A stretch of DNA of 64,000 nt from Planctomycetota bacterium (GTDB lineage: Bacteria; Planctomycetota; UBA8742; UBA2392), in assembly GCA_020848275.1 (NCBI GenBank), contig JADLAK010000044.1, forward strand, positions 62,001 through 126,000, given 5' to 3'. Under the pieces are notes generated by a model. The model ran no database searches, had not been told where the DNA came from, and was given only the letters and a program-made list of their open reading frames with translations. The position numbers and the translations under genes are program-made. This document shows, piece after piece, positions 9,194-17,674 of the stretch (position 1 is its first letter; each line of letters opens with the position of its first letter).

Positions 9194-11025
9194 AGCCGTC
9201 GGCACTGGCGCAACTGCTCACCGAAGAACGCGTCAACGCGTTTCGCGGCAAGTATCGGCCCATCAACGTGCTCGCCGCGCTGGCGGGTTTGACGACATTC
9301 CTCCTTTATCACGGCCAGGTACTGGGACCCGCCGATGCGGCGTGGGTGAGCGCCGTGCAGGGCGGATGCCTGGCTGCCTTTGCGGGCGAAACGCTGGGCT
9401 GCTACACGGTGGCGCGTTCGGCGCGCGTGGCCTTTGCGCAGTCGCTGGTGGACAGCGGCGTGCTGGTCGCGGGGGGCGTGGTGGCGCTGGCGCTGCTGCT
9501 GCTTTCACCCGTGGTCTTTGCGGCCATTGACGGGCCGACAGCGACGATCGCTTTTGGCTTCTTGCTCCAGGGCGCGATGATGTTGTTTGTGGTCACTCGC
9601 GTGCTGCGCGCCTTCAGCGTGGTGTCGCGCGCGATCAACAGCCCGCTGGCGGCGTTCGCCTTGAGCTTCGTCGGCATCATCCTGTTCGGCGCGGTGTTGC
9701 TGCTACTGCCCGGAGCCACGCACAGCCCCGGCAGCATGGGCATCGTCAACGCCGTGTTTCTTGCGACGTCGGCAACCTGCGTTACCGGCCTTTCGACGAT
9801 GGATGTAGGCCGCGACCTCACGACCTTTGGCCAGCTCGTGATTCTCGGCCTGATCCAGGTCGGCGGGCTGGGCATCATGACATTCGCGGGGTTCTTTTCG
9901 CTGGCATTTGGCCGCGGCATGGGCGTGCGCGACAGCGTGGCTATGGGCGAGGCGCTCAACGTGAGCGTGATCGGCCAGGTCGGCCGCACCACGGCATGGA
10001 TCGTCGGCCTCACGCTGCTGATTGAACTGCTTGGCGTTGCGGCGCTGACGGGGCACTGGCGCGACACATCGGGGCGGCTGCTTGGAGTGGGCGACCAGAT
10101 TTACTATTCGGTGTTTCATTCAGTCAGCGCGTTCTGCAATGCGGGCTTTTCACTGCACAACGACAGCCTTGTCTCGTACTCAGGCGACGCGACGGTGCTG
10201 CTGACGGTCATGGGGCTGATTATCGTCGGCGGCATCGGCTTTTTCGTCGTGGGCGACCTGCTCACCTATCGCTTCTGGGCTGCGCCGCTGTTTCGCCGCC
10301 TGCCCATGATCGGCAAGAAGGTCAAACACCAGCGGCTGCCGCATTTGAGCCTGCAAACCAAGATGGTCACGCTCGCCACGCTGGCGCTGATACTCGGCGG
10401 CGCTGCGATGTTCTGGCTGCTGGAGCACGACGGCGCGCTTGCGGGCAAGCCCATCGACCAGCAGGTCACGGCGTCGCTGTTCTTGAGCGTGACGCCACGC
10501 ACCGCAGGCTTCAATACGGTCGATGTTGGCGCCCTGAGACCCGTAACCAATTACGCGACAATCCTGCTGATGCTGGTCGGCGCCAGTCCCGGAGGCACCG
10601 GCGGCGGCCTGAAAACGACGACGGTGGTTGTGTTGTTTTTGGCGGTGATTGCGATGATCCGCGGGCGCGACCCGGAAATTTTCAGGCGCCGGCTCGCGGA
10701 ATCGCAGGTGCGCAAGAGCCTGGTGATGCTGGTGACGGTGCTCAGCGTGATCGGGCTGGCGGTCTTTGGCCTTATGTTGTGCGAATCCGGCAACACCCTG
10801 GGCACGGCAGGCGGTTTCGAGGCGCTGCTGTTCGAGACGGTCAGCGCGTTCTGCACCGTCGGCCTTACCATGGGCGTAACACCGGAGTTGACCGATCCCG
10901 GCAAGCTCATCATCATCGCGTGCATGTTCGTGGGCCGCGTCGGCCCGCTGACGCTGGTGCTGGCCATCGGCCGCCGCGTAGCCATGCGCTACAGCTACCC
11001 TGCGGAAGAAGTGATGATCGGGTAA
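9190..11025 (+). CDS. trkH: TrkH/KtrB-family potassium uptake subunit
   Basis: Inner-membrane K+ channel-like transporter, about 611 residues. All four selectivity-filter pores are visible in order: TCVTGLST, FCNAGFS, TPRTAGFNT and FCTVGLTMG, together with the glycine-rich SPGGTGGGLKTTT in the third/fourth repeat. The reading frame stays open far upstream inside pgi. I place the start at the TTG of 9190 because it overlaps the pgi stop as TTGA and leaves a plausible cytoplasmic leader of about 30 residues. The first ~160 residues add extra hydrophobic helices before the first pore, longer than KtrB. The regulatory RCK partner trkA follows 83 bases downstream, forming a complete two-gene K+ uptake system. 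Confidence 0.93.
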   Translation: MKPSALAQLLTEERVNAFRGKYRPINVLAALAGLTTFLLYHGQVLGPADAAWVSAVQGGCLAAFAGETLGCYTVARSARVAFAQSLVDSGVLVAGGVVALALLLLSPVVFAAIDGPTATIAFGFLLQGAMMLFVVTRVLRAFSVVSRAINSPLAAFALSFVGIILFGAVLLLLPGATHSPGSMGIVNAVFLATSATCVTGLSTMDVGRDLTTFGQLVILGLIQVGGLGIMTFAGFFSLAFGRGMGVRDSVAMGEALNVSVIGQVGRTTAWIVGLTLLIELLGVAALTGHWRDTSGRLLGVGDQIYYSVFHSVSAFCNAGFSLHNDSLVSYSGDATVLLTVMGLIIVGGIGFFVVGDLLTYRFWAAPLFRRLPMIGKKVKHQRLPHLSLQTKMVTLATLALILGGAAMFWLLEHDGALAGKPIDQQVTASLFLSVTPRTAGFNTVDVGALRPVTNYATILLMLVGASPGGTGGGLKTTTVVVLFLAVIAMIRGRDPEIFRRRLAESQVRKSLVMLVTVLSVIGLAVFGLMLCESGNTLGTAGGFEALLFETVSAFCTVGLTMGVTPELTDPGKLIIIACMFVGRVGPLTLVLAIGRRVAMRYSYPAEEVMIG

Positions 11026-11026
11026 A

Positions 11027-11094
11027 GGCAGGGCTGGGTTTAGGGTTAGGGCTAGAAACGTCCCTCGCGGCTCGTTTTCAGCCCGATCCCTGCC
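11027..11094. repeat. Intergenic inverted repeat between trkH and trkA
   Basis: The arms GGCAGGGCTGGG (11027) and CAGCCCGATCCCTGCC (11079) can pair over most of their length. The left arm is followed by TTTAGGGTTAGGG, an incidental telomere-like word. It fills almost the whole gap between two genes expected to work together and may tune trkA expression. No Shine-Dalgarno motif is obvious after it. Confidence 0.45.
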
Positions 11095-11108
11095 CTCTCC
11101 TGAAACAA

Positions 11109-11786
11109 ATGCAGAAGATCGCCGTGATTGGCCTTGGCCGTTTTGGCAACGCCCTTGCCGAGAATCTCGCGCTTGAGGGCGCCGAGGTGATTGCCATTGA
11201 CGCGCGGCCCGAACTCATCGGCGCGATCAAGGACAAGGTCGCGCTCGCCGTCAGCGCCGACGCCAGCGACGTCGAAACCCTGCGTTCGCTGGGCGTGGGC
11301 AAGGCTGACGTCGTGATCGTGGCAATCGGCGAAAACTTCGAGGCCTGCCAGCTTGCGATGCTTGCGGCGCGCGACCTTGAATACCCGCGGGTGATTGCGC
11401 GCGCCAACGACCGCATCAAGGCGACGATCCTGCGCCGCCTTGGCGCCGATGAAGTGCTGATGCCCGAGGAACAGGCGGCATTAAAACTAAGCCAGCGGCT
11501 GGCCAAGCCAAGCCTGCTGGAAAGCGTCGACCTCGGTAGTGAGCACTCGTTTGTCCAGGTCCAGTCGCCGCACAAGACCGTCGGCAAAACGCCGCTTGAG
11601 TTGAACCTGCGAAAGGGCTTTGGCCTTAACCTTGTCGCGATCAAACGGCCTGCGCTGGCGGGCAAAGAAGGCGCGCAGGCCAGCATCATCATTCCCGGCC
11701 CCGACACACGCATGGGCGAGGGCGACGTGCTGATGCTAGTGGGCGAAAACAACTCCATCGACCGCTTCCTGCGCGAAATGGAGTAA
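11109..11786 (+). CDS. trkA: Trk/Ktr K+ uptake regulatory subunit (RCK protein)
   Basis: Cytoplasmic ring-forming regulator of the TrkH channel, 225 residues, a single RCK unit as in KtrA rather than the duplicated E. coli TrkA. The N-terminal Rossmann domain begins [16 protein letters not shown] with the dinucleotide loop G8-x-G10-x-x-G13 and an acidic residue at the end of the second strand (AIDARPE), typical for NAD(H)/ATP binding. The C-terminal half (from about 140) is an RCK-C/TrkA-C domain, containing [20 protein letters not shown] and ending in [14 protein letters not shown]. The ATG at 11109 is chosen because the Rossmann strand starts at once; the frame is open upstream without homology. 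Confidence 0.93.
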   Translation: MQKIAVIGLGRFGNALAENLALEGAEVIAIDARPELIGAIKDKVALAVSADASDVETLRSLGVGKADVVIVAIGENFEACQLAMLAARDLEYPRVIARANDRIKATILRRLGADEVLMPEEQAALKLSQRLAKPSLLESVDLGSEHSFVQVQSPHKTVGKTPLELNLRKGFGLNLVAIKRPALAGKEGAQASIIIPGPDTRMGEGDVLMLVGENNSIDRFLREME

Positions 11787-11860
11787 CAGGTTCGGGTGCG
11801 GGGTCAGGTCCAGATTATCGGACGGAACCGTTTTCTGAACCTGGATCTGAACCTGGACCT
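11787..11860. repeat. Intergenic inverted repeat (CAGGTCCAG / CTGGACCT words)
   Basis: Between trkA and xerD. CAGGTTC and GGTCAGGTCCAG on the left pair with CTGAACCTGGATCTGAACCT on the right, around a short GGACGGAACCG loop. The words are repeated within each arm, so several pairings are possible. It belongs to the general class of decorated palindromes seen throughout this window. Confidence 0.5.
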
Positions 11861-11866
11861 CCATTA

Positions 11867-12802
11867 ATGCCGATAGACGCTGCGGAGGTATTCGTGAGCG
11901 TCACACCGCTGGGCATGCAGATTCAGCAATTCCTCGACTACCTCCGCCTTGAGTGCGGGCTTGCCGGCAATTCCATCACCGCCTACCGCAACGATCTTGA
12001 CCACATGCGCGACCATCTCGAGCCGCGCGGTTTCAACGACGCCAAAAACGTCATGCCCGATCACTTGAGCGCGTTTCTCGCAGACCAGCGCGGCGCCGGC
12101 GACAGCGATCGCACACTTGCCCGCCGCGTCAGCGCCCTGCGCATGTTCTTTAAATTCGTCAGCGTCGAGATCACGCGCGGCCCGGACCCCGCGCAGTTCC
12201 TGCAGCCGCCGCGCTTGCCAAGCAACCTGCCCGATTGTTTGTCGACTGAAGACATCGAGCGCCTGCTGGCGTCGCCGCACGGTGACGAGCCTGCGACGCA
12301 ACGCGACCGCGCACTGCTGCACGCGTTTTACGCCACCGGCGCGCGCGTGAGCGAACTCTGCGGTCTGGTGCTGTCGCGGCTGCATCTTGACGCGGGCTAC
12401 TTGTCGGTGCGTGGCAAAGGCAACAAAGAGCGCATCGTACCGCTGGGTGTGCGCGCCAAGGACCAGTTACGGGCCTATCTTGTTTCCGGTCGTCCGGCCT
12501 TATTAAAGGCGCCGAGTGAACACGTGTTCGTGTCGACGCGCGGTCGGCCGCTGGCGCGTTTTCGCGCCTGGGAAATCGTGCGCAAGTACGCGAGTGTAGC
12601 GAACATCCACACCGACCTCGTGCATCCGCACACGTTTCGGCATTGCTTCGCCACGCACATGCTCGAGAACGGCGCGGACATCCGCAGCGTGCAGGAAATG
12701 CTGGGCCACGCGAGCATCTCGACGACGCAGATCTACACGCATGTCAACGCCAAGCGCCTGCGCGACGTTGTCCTGCGCCATCACCCCCGCGCCGCGGGTT
12801 AG
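11867..12802 (+). CDS. xerD: Tyrosine recombinase XerC/XerD type
   Basis: Site-specific recombinase that resolves chromosome dimers at dif by breaking and rejoining DNA through a tyrosine. With the start at 11867 it has 311 residues. An alternative ATG at 11915 gives 295, nearer the family norm, and begins directly at the SAM-like DNA-binding domain ([16 protein letters not shown]). All catalytic residues are present: Arg160 (ATGARVSEL), Lys184 (RGKGNKE), His255 and Arg258 (HTFRH), His281 (LGHAS) and Tyr290. Together with the typical length this supports a housekeeping Xer protein, not a phage integrase. No integrase-associated genes or attachment site are nearby. XerC versus XerD cannot be decided from one copy. 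Confidence 0.9.
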   Translation: MPIDAAEVFVSVTPLGMQIQQFLDYLRLECGLAGNSITAYRNDLDHMRDHLEPRGFNDAKNVMPDHLSAFLADQRGAGDSDRTLARRVSALRMFFKFVSVEITRGPDPAQFLQPPRLPSNLPDCLSTEDIERLLASPHGDEPATQRDRALLHAFYATGARVSELCGLVLSRLHLDAGYLSVRGKGNKERIVPLGVRAKDQLRAYLVSGRPALLKAPSEHVFVSTRGRPLARFRAWEIVRKYASVANIHTDLVHPHTFRHCFATHMLENGADIRSVQEMLGHASISTTQIYTHVNAKRLRDVVLRHHPRAAG

Positions 12803-12806
12803 TTTT

Positions 12807-12920
12807 TAGCCACAGATAAACATGGATAGACACAGATAAAGCACTTCACGCGAAGGCGCGAAGGTCGCGAAGAACTGCAAAAGCATTTTTCCACGGAGAA
12901 CACGGAAGCCACGGAGAAAG
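12807..12920. repeat. Dispersed repeat, copy A (CACAGATA module + CGCGAAGG module)
   Basis: The module TAGCCACAGATAAACATGG is followed at 12846-12874 by a CACGCGAAGGCGCGAAGG module and then by a CCACGGAGAACACGGAAG module. The first two modules recur in inverted orientation at 13470-13547, on the other side of the small gene 12931-13518. The words are themselves short near-direct repeats. Confidence 0.75.
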
Positions 12921-12930
12921 CAAACGTACT

Positions 12931-13518
12931 CTAGCCGTTTGGCAATGCCCGAACCGACAGGGTGCGAATGACTTCTTTGTTTTCGTTCTCGAATTGCCAG
13001 AGGTGAACCGTCACGTTCGAAAGTGGTTGTCCGAACAGTTCTTCAGGTTTGACATCGAGCGCCATCGTTTTTCGAAGTGGCGGCCAATCGGGTTTGAGCA
13101 TCATCAGCCTGGGCGGCCCGTCTTTGTTGCTTAACCATCGATTCAAATCGGCCCGTGACGTCAATTGAACCTTGACGGGCTTTCGCCCGCGTCGCAACGA
13201 AAAATCGAGTGCGATCAAAAATGGTATCTTGTGTCGCTGTATAAACTCGGCGGCAAACTCAATGGCTGCCAAACCCGAAGTGATCCAATAGCGGTGTTCT
13301 TTGAAACGGGCCTCGATCTGATCAACGTGTAGCTCGTCGAAGTTGTTGTATGAACCACCTTCGTAAGTCTGACGAATCCACGTGCCGACACGTTTCTTCA
13401 TCGCCGCGGTCAGAACAACGCGGCCAACTTCCAGGGCGTTCGGCCCGATTCTTGGCGAACTTGGAACTTTTCTTCGCGACCTTCGCGCCTTCGCGTGGGT
13501 TTTCGCTTTTGCTGCCAT
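12931..13518 (-). CDS. Hypothetical protein between inverted repeats, possibly acquired
   Basis: A 195-residue product that I do not recognise. It is basic at the N-terminus (MAAKAKTHAKARRSRRK). That part is encoded by the neighbouring dispersed repeat, so the true start may lie further in, for example the ATG at 13401. The body is a small mixed alpha/beta protein with YNNFDELHVDQIEARFKEHR, LIALDFSLRRGRKPVKVQL and a C-terminal NVTVHLWQFENENKEVIRTL, with no membrane segment or cysteine motif. Base composition is visibly less GC-rich than the flanking xerD and aspS genes. Inverted copies of one repeat flank it on both sides. Transfer by or with the repeat is an inference. Confidence 0.6.
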   Translation of the reverse strand: MAAKAKTHAKARRSRRKVPSSPRIGPNALEVGRVVLTAAMKKRVGTWIRQTYEGGSYNNFDELHVDQIEARFKEHRYWITSGLAAIEFAAEFIQRHKIPFLIALDFSLRRGRKPVKVQLTSRADLNRWLSNKDGPPRLMMLKPDWPPLRKTMALDVKPEELFGQPLSNVTVHLWQFENENKEVIRTLSVRALPNG

Positions 13519-13547
13519 CTGCGTTTATCCGTGTCCATCTGTGGCTA
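13470..13547. repeat. Dispersed repeat, copy B (inverted relative to 12807)
   Basis: Reading the minus strand from 13547, the order is TAGCCACAGATGGACACGG, then CACGCGAAGGCGCGAAGG, then TCGCGAAGAA: the same two modules in the same order as copy A. The repeat therefore borders the small gene as an inverted pair about 590 bases apart, and it contains that gene's annotated start codon. Confidence 0.75.
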
Positions 13548-13554
13548 AACGCAG

Positions 13555-15537
13555 TTACGCAACCGGCTTGATTTCGATGCCGAGTTCCTTCAGCAGCTTG
13601 GGTTCAACCTCGTTGGGCGTGTCGATCATCAGGTCGCGGCCTGTCGCCGATTTCGGGAACGCCATCACGTCCTGGATGTTGTCCAGGCCCATGTAGCACA
13701 TCAGGTTGCGTTCGATGCCCATGGCAATGCCGCCGTGCGGCGGCGCGCCATGCGCCAGCGCGTTCATCAAAAAGCCGAACTTCTTCTCGGCCTCTTCCTT
13801 GGTGATGCCGACAAGCTCGAACAGGTTTTCCTGCCAGTCGGTGCGGTGCATGCGGATGGACCCGCCGGCGATCTCCGTGCCGTTGAGGACGAGGTCGTAC
13901 TGGTTGTTGCGCAGTCCCAGCACCTGCTCGAGCGTAAAGCCCGCCTGCTTCAGAATCCCGATCACGCTCAGCACCTGCGGCAGCCTCGGGCTCGAGCGGC
14001 TGGCAATCGCCGTTTCCTCAGGATCGTGTTTTTTCAGCTTTTCGACCTGTGCGATCATGTTGCTGCGCCAGCCGCGCACGGCGTCGGCCATCTTGGCCAC
14101 GGTCGCGACGTCGGCGGGCAGCGTAAACGGGTGGTGCGTGGCGTAGAGCTTCTCTTCTTCCTCTTTGTACTCAAACAGCGGGAAGTCCACGATCCACGTC
14201 AGCCCGAACTTGTTCGGGTCAAGCAGGCCCAGTTGATGGCCGACCAGCGTGCGCAGGTTGTGCATGACCGCGTGCACGACTTTTTCCTTGGCGTGAGCAC
14301 ATATGAAAATCATGTCGCCGGGTTGCGCCTTGAAAGCCGCAATCAGCGCCTTTTGCTCGGCCTCGGGAAAGAACTTCGCAATTGCGGCGTCGATTTTGCC
14401 GTCGGCGGCGACTTTCAGGCTGGCGAGCCCCGCCGCACCCATGCCTTTGGCGTCGCGCTCGAGGTTGCCGATCTGGCCTCGCGAGAACTTGTCGGCCATG
14501 CCCGGGCAGCGCAGTCCTTTAACGAGGCCGCCACCTGTGGCCGCCGTCTTGAAGGCGTTGAACGAGCAGGTTTTGGACCATTCCGTGAGTTCGGTCAGGC
14601 GCAGGTCGCGCGAGCGCAAGTCCGGCCGGTCGATGGAATAATCGCGCATCGCCGTTTCATAGGTCATGCGCTCGATTGGCGTCTGGATATCGCCGCATTT
14701 CAACACGGGCCAGTCGCAATCCTTGAACGTGGCGTCTTGCTGTAGCGCGCGCACGTAACCGGGCACCACGCGCTCCATCATCGCAATCACGTCTTCTTTG
14801 CCGACAAAACTCATCTCGACGTCGAGTTGCGTGAATTCGGGCTGGCGGTCGGCGCGTTTGTCTTCATCGCGGAAGCATCGCGCGATCTGGTAGTAACGGT
14901 CCATGCCCGCGACCATACACAACTGCTTGAACAACTGCGGGCTTTGCGGCAGCGCGTAAAACTGGCCGGGGTAAGCACGCGAGGGCACGATGAAGTCGCG
15001 CGCGCCTTCGGGCGTGCGTTTGTAGAGGATCGGCGTTTCGATTTCCGTGAATTGTTCGCCGTCGAGCGTCTTGCGCATCGAACGAATGACCGATGCTCGC
15101 GCCTGCAGCATGCGCTGCATCGGCTTGCGGCGCAGGTCGATGAAGCGATGTTTCAGGCGCAGTTCGGGGTCGCATTTTAAATCGTCGCGGACTTCGATCG
15201 CGGGCGTCTTGGCCGAATTCAGGTGTTCGAGTTCCGTCACGTCGATTTCGATTTCGCCAGTACTGATGCGCGCGTTCACGTTGCGCGATTCACGCGCGCG
15301 CACGGTGCCCGTTGCGGCGACGACATATTCATGGTGCTGGGCCTTGGCGAGCGCATGGAGTTCCGGGCGTTTTTCGACGTCGAAGGCAAGCTGCACCTTG
15401 CCGGCGACGTCGCGCAGGTCGATGAACACCAGCGCACCCATTTCGCGCTTGGTGTCGACCCAGCCGCAAACGGTGACGGTTTTTCCGACGTGCTCTTTGC
15501 GGAGATCGCCGCAACGGATGGTGCGCTTGTGGTTCAT
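13555..15537 (-). CDS. aspS: Aspartate--tRNA ligase with an internal insertion
   Basis: Class II synthetase charging tRNA-Asp in the cytosol. The N-terminal OB fold (1-110) reads VCGWVDTKREMGALVFIDLR. Motif 2 is at ARCFRDEDKRADRQPEFTQ (220-238), and a bacterial GAD-type insertion lies around 290-430. Motif 3 is GIAMGIERNLMC (603-614). The protein has 660 residues against about 590 for the family. Most of the excess lies between the conserved HHPFT (468-472) and YDLVLNGTEIAGGS (547-560), where roughly 55-60 extra residues (ADVATVAKMADAVRGW onward) replace a short loop. At the position where Leu or His separates discriminating from non-discriminating enzymes (residue 33), this protein has Met. 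The downstream gap of 36 bases abuts repeat copy B. Confidence 0.96.
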   Translation of the reverse strand: MNHKRTIRCGDLRKEHVGKTVTVCGWVDTKREMGALVFIDLRDVAGKVQLAFDVEKRPELHALAKAQHHEYVVAATGTVRARESRNVNARISTGEIEIDVTELEHLNSAKTPAIEVRDDLKCDPELRLKHRFIDLRRKPMQRMLQARASVIRSMRKTLDGEQFTEIETPILYKRTPEGARDFIVPSRAYPGQFYALPQSPQLFKQLCMVAGMDRYYQIARCFRDEDKRADRQPEFTQLDVEMSFVGKEDVIAMMERVVPGYVRALQQDATFKDCDWPVLKCGDIQTPIERMTYETAMRDYSIDRPDLRSRDLRLTELTEWSKTCSFNAFKTAATGGGLVKGLRCPGMADKFSRGQIGNLERDAKGMGAAGLASLKVAADGKIDAAIAKFFPEAEQKALIAAFKAQPGDMIFICAHAKEKVVHAVMHNLRTLVGHQLGLLDPNKFGLTWIVDFPLFEYKEEEEKLYATHHPFTLPADVATVAKMADAVRGWRSNMIAQVEKLKKHDPEETAIASRSSPRLPQVLSVIGILKQAGFTLEQVLGLRNNQYDLVLNGTEIAGGSIRMHRTDWQENLFELVGITKEEAEKKFGFLMNALAHGAPPHGGIAMGIERNLMCYMGLDNIQDVMAFPKSATGRDLMIDTPNEVEPKLLKELGIEIKPVA

Positions 15538-15548
15538 GAGTGTGTCCC

Positions 15549-15648
15549 GATTGTGGATCGTGGATTGTGGATTGTGGATTGGACATGTCCAGCGCGGATT
15601 CGGTCGCCGCAGGGCGAATCAAAAATCCACAATCCAAAATCCACAATT
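15549..15648. repeat. Palindromic element, family 3 (ATTGTGGATT arms)
   Basis: The left arm is made of GATTGTGGAT units, the centre is GC-rich (GGACATGTCC), and the right arm is the complementary AATCCACAAT units. The same build occurs at 44931-45033. The right end overlaps the stop codon (TAA, 15647-15649) of the FHA gene, so the element has replaced or extended that gene end. Its left end is 11 bases from the aspS start. Confidence 0.8.
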
Positions 15649-17605
15649 AGTCGGTCATGGTGTCGCCGGGACTGGCGGGATCTGCGGGACGGGCTTTCTT
15701 GACATCGGGCAGGGCGTCAGCGGCGGCGTCGAAATCTGCGCCGTCGGCGGCGGCCTTCTTGGCACGCAGGCGCGCTTCCTCTGCCTTGGCGAGTTCCGCG
15801 GCCATTTCCTTGGGCACATGGAAGGTGTCGCCGCCGGGACCCTGCGGCTCGGCCTTTTGGCGCGGGCGCGAGGAATCGGCCGGGAAACCCTCGGGCTTGG
15901 CGACGTAGACCGTCTTGGCCTCGCCCTCCGGATCCTGGTTTTTGGGGGCGATCACTGTGAGGTCTTCGTGTCCCGGCAATTCCCTTTTCTTGATCATCAG
16001 GCGCTTGGTCGGCGGCTTGCCGGTGTTGGGCGGCGCAACGGGCGAAGCGGTAATGACCCGCGGATCGGCGGGTGGACTCTGCGGGGCATCGTCGCCGCCA
16101 AGGTCGAGTTCGCTGTCCTCGAGCAGTGCGTCGTCGCCGTCGTCATCAAGTTTGGCGCCGGGCCCGAATTTGGGGGGTTCATCTTCCTCGACCGGAGCTT
16201 TGCCGCCGAAGTCGACGGCTTCGAGTTTGCCGGTCTTGCGCTGGCCGCCGAAGTACTCGGCAATTTCGTCCGTCGACAGGTCGTGGTCGTCGTCCACGGG
16301 TTGCTCCGGCGGCGGCGGCGCGGCCTTAACTTCCGAACTTGCGGGCTTGGGCGGCGCTGCTTTGATCTCGGCGCTGGGCGGCCTCGAAGCCGGCGCTGCT
16401 TTGGTCTCGCCGCTGGGCGGCCTCGAAGCCGGCGCTGCTTTGGTCTCGCCGCTGGGCGCGCGAGGGGGCCTGGCGTCGCTGTCGGGTATGCGCGCCCCGG
16501 GCGCCGTGCGTGTTTCGCCCGAATGGCCCTTGGGCGGCTTGTTGTCGCCGCTGAGGGCTTTGGCTGAAGGCACGCTGCCAAGCCTGACCGTGGGCATGGC
16601 GGCGGGTGCCGAGTATTCGTCCATCATTTCTTCGGAGATGGTGCGCTTGCGGCCCGTCTCTGACTTCGGCTCCGTCTGCGACGGCGGCGGACCCAGATTG
16701 GCCGACGGCACCTTCGGAGCCGGCGGCGCAGTTGTGCCGGGGCCGCCGCTCATATTCCGCGGTGACGGCAAGCGCGCCGGCGCCTCCGTCAGCGCGCCCG
16801 GGGGCAGCGGCGCGTCGGGCTTTTTCGCCACGGGCATATTCAGCGGCGCGGGCCTCGGCGTGTTGCCGGTGCGCTGCGGCATTGGAACAGGGGCGTTGGC
16901 CTGGCTTGGCTTGAGCGGAATGGCTGTTTGCTTGCGCTTGTCCGTCGAGGTCGGCGGCCAGCTTTCTTCCCAGGGCGCCGGCACGATGCCCGTTTGCCGC
17001 TTCTTTTTTGGCGCGGGTATCACCGGCGCTTGTTGCTGTGTCGTCGATTTGCCCGCAGTCTTCACCTGCGGCTGCGCGGCCGAGGGTTGCATGGGCTTGG
17101 CGTCATCGGAGAACTGCTCCTGCTTTACTTCCGGCGGTTCCTCGGCAGGCTCGTTTTCGTCCGTGGGCGCGACGCGTTCGGCAGCGAGCACGGTCTCGTT
17201 ACCCGCCATGTAGCGTTCGCGCACGTTGAAGCGGATCAGGCCCTTGGGATCGCTCTTGGCAGGCGCATCCTTGGCGTTCACGGGCGGATCGGCGTCCCAG
17301 AACACCAATCGCGCCTGGCCGATGCGCACGCGCGCGCCGTCCTTGAGCCGCCGGGTGCCGCGAAGCTGCTGGTCGTTGACGAAGGTGCCGCCGGAGCTGC
17401 CGAGGTCGCGCACAAATGCGTTGCCGCGGCTATCCATGAACACTTGCGTGTGCAGGCGCGAAACCGACATGTCGCGCAGTTGCACGTCTGCTTTGGGAAG
17501 ACGGCCCAATACGTAATCGATGCGCCCAACGAAGCGCATCATCAGGTTGTCCGGGCCTAGTTTGACTTCCAAATAAGGCATCTTGCCGTTTCCGGCTTCC
17601 GTCAT
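15647..17605 (-). CDS. FHA-domain protein with long low-complexity tail
   Basis: 652 residues. Residues 12-105 form a forkhead-associated domain with GR (34-35), SVSRLH (47-52) and DLGSSGGTFVN (67-77), the residues that bind phosphothreonine. The remaining 540 residues are a Pro/Ala/Lys/acidic-rich, probably disordered tail without membrane segments. It includes the near-perfect repeat GETKAAPASRPPS (about 390-430), encoded by a 39-base tandem duplication. The protein therefore looks like a phospho-threonine reader with a scaffold tail, a likely partner of Hanks-type kinases such as the one at 52050-55040. An alternative ATG at 17581 would drop eight residues. Stop and last bases come from a palindromic element. 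Confidence 0.85.
   Translation of the reverse strand: MTEAGNGKMPYLEVKLGPDNLMMRFVGRIDYVLGRLPKADVQLRDMSVSRLHTQVFMDSRGNAFVRDLGSSGGTFVNDQQLRGTRRLKDGARVRIGQARLVFWDADPPVNAKDAPAKSDPKGLIRFNVRERYMAGNETVLAAERVAPTDENEPAEEPPEVKQEQFSDDAKPMQPSAAQPQVKTAGKSTTQQQAPVIPAPKKKRQTGIVPAPWEESWPPTSTDKRKQTAIPLKPSQANAPVPMPQRTGNTPRPAPLNMPVAKKPDAPLPPGALTEAPARLPSPRNMSGGPGTTAPPAPKVPSANLGPPPSQTEPKSETGRKRTISEEMMDEYSAPAAMPTVRLGSVPSAKALSGDNKPPKGHSGETRTAPGARIPDSDARPPRAPSGETKAAPASRPPSGETKAAPASRPPSAEIKAAPPKPASSEVKAAPPPPEQPVDDDHDLSTDEIAEYFGGQRKTGKLEAVDFGGKAPVEEDEPPKFGPGAKLDDDGDDALLEDSELDLGGDDAPQSPPADPRVITASPVAPPNTGKPPTKRLMIKKRELPGHEDLTVIAPKNQDPEGEAKTVYVAKPEGFPADSSRPRQKAEPQGPGGDTFHVPKEMAAELAKAEEARLRAKKAAADGADFDAAADALPDVKKARPADPASPGDTMTD
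16350..16457. repeat. 39-base tandem repeat inside the FHA gene
   Basis: Two perfect 39-base units (16380-16418 and 16419-16457) starting GGCCTCGAAGCCGGCGCTGC are preceded by a degenerate third (16350-16379). The length is a multiple of three, so copy-number change would lengthen or shorten the tail without shifting the frame. Confidence 0.9.
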
Positions 17606-17674
17606 TCACTTTTTGACCGGGGGGCCAGCCGCACACAATAACACCCGCATTGGTCCATTCCAGTCATTGGCGCG

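Noticed and set aside
11039-11051. Telomere-like TTTAGGGTTAGGG
   Set aside because: Only two units, part of a short intergenic palindrome in a bacterial operon.
11867-12802. Integrase of a mobile island
   Set aside because: Size, motif spacing and lack of phage or att features fit a housekeeping Xer recombinase.
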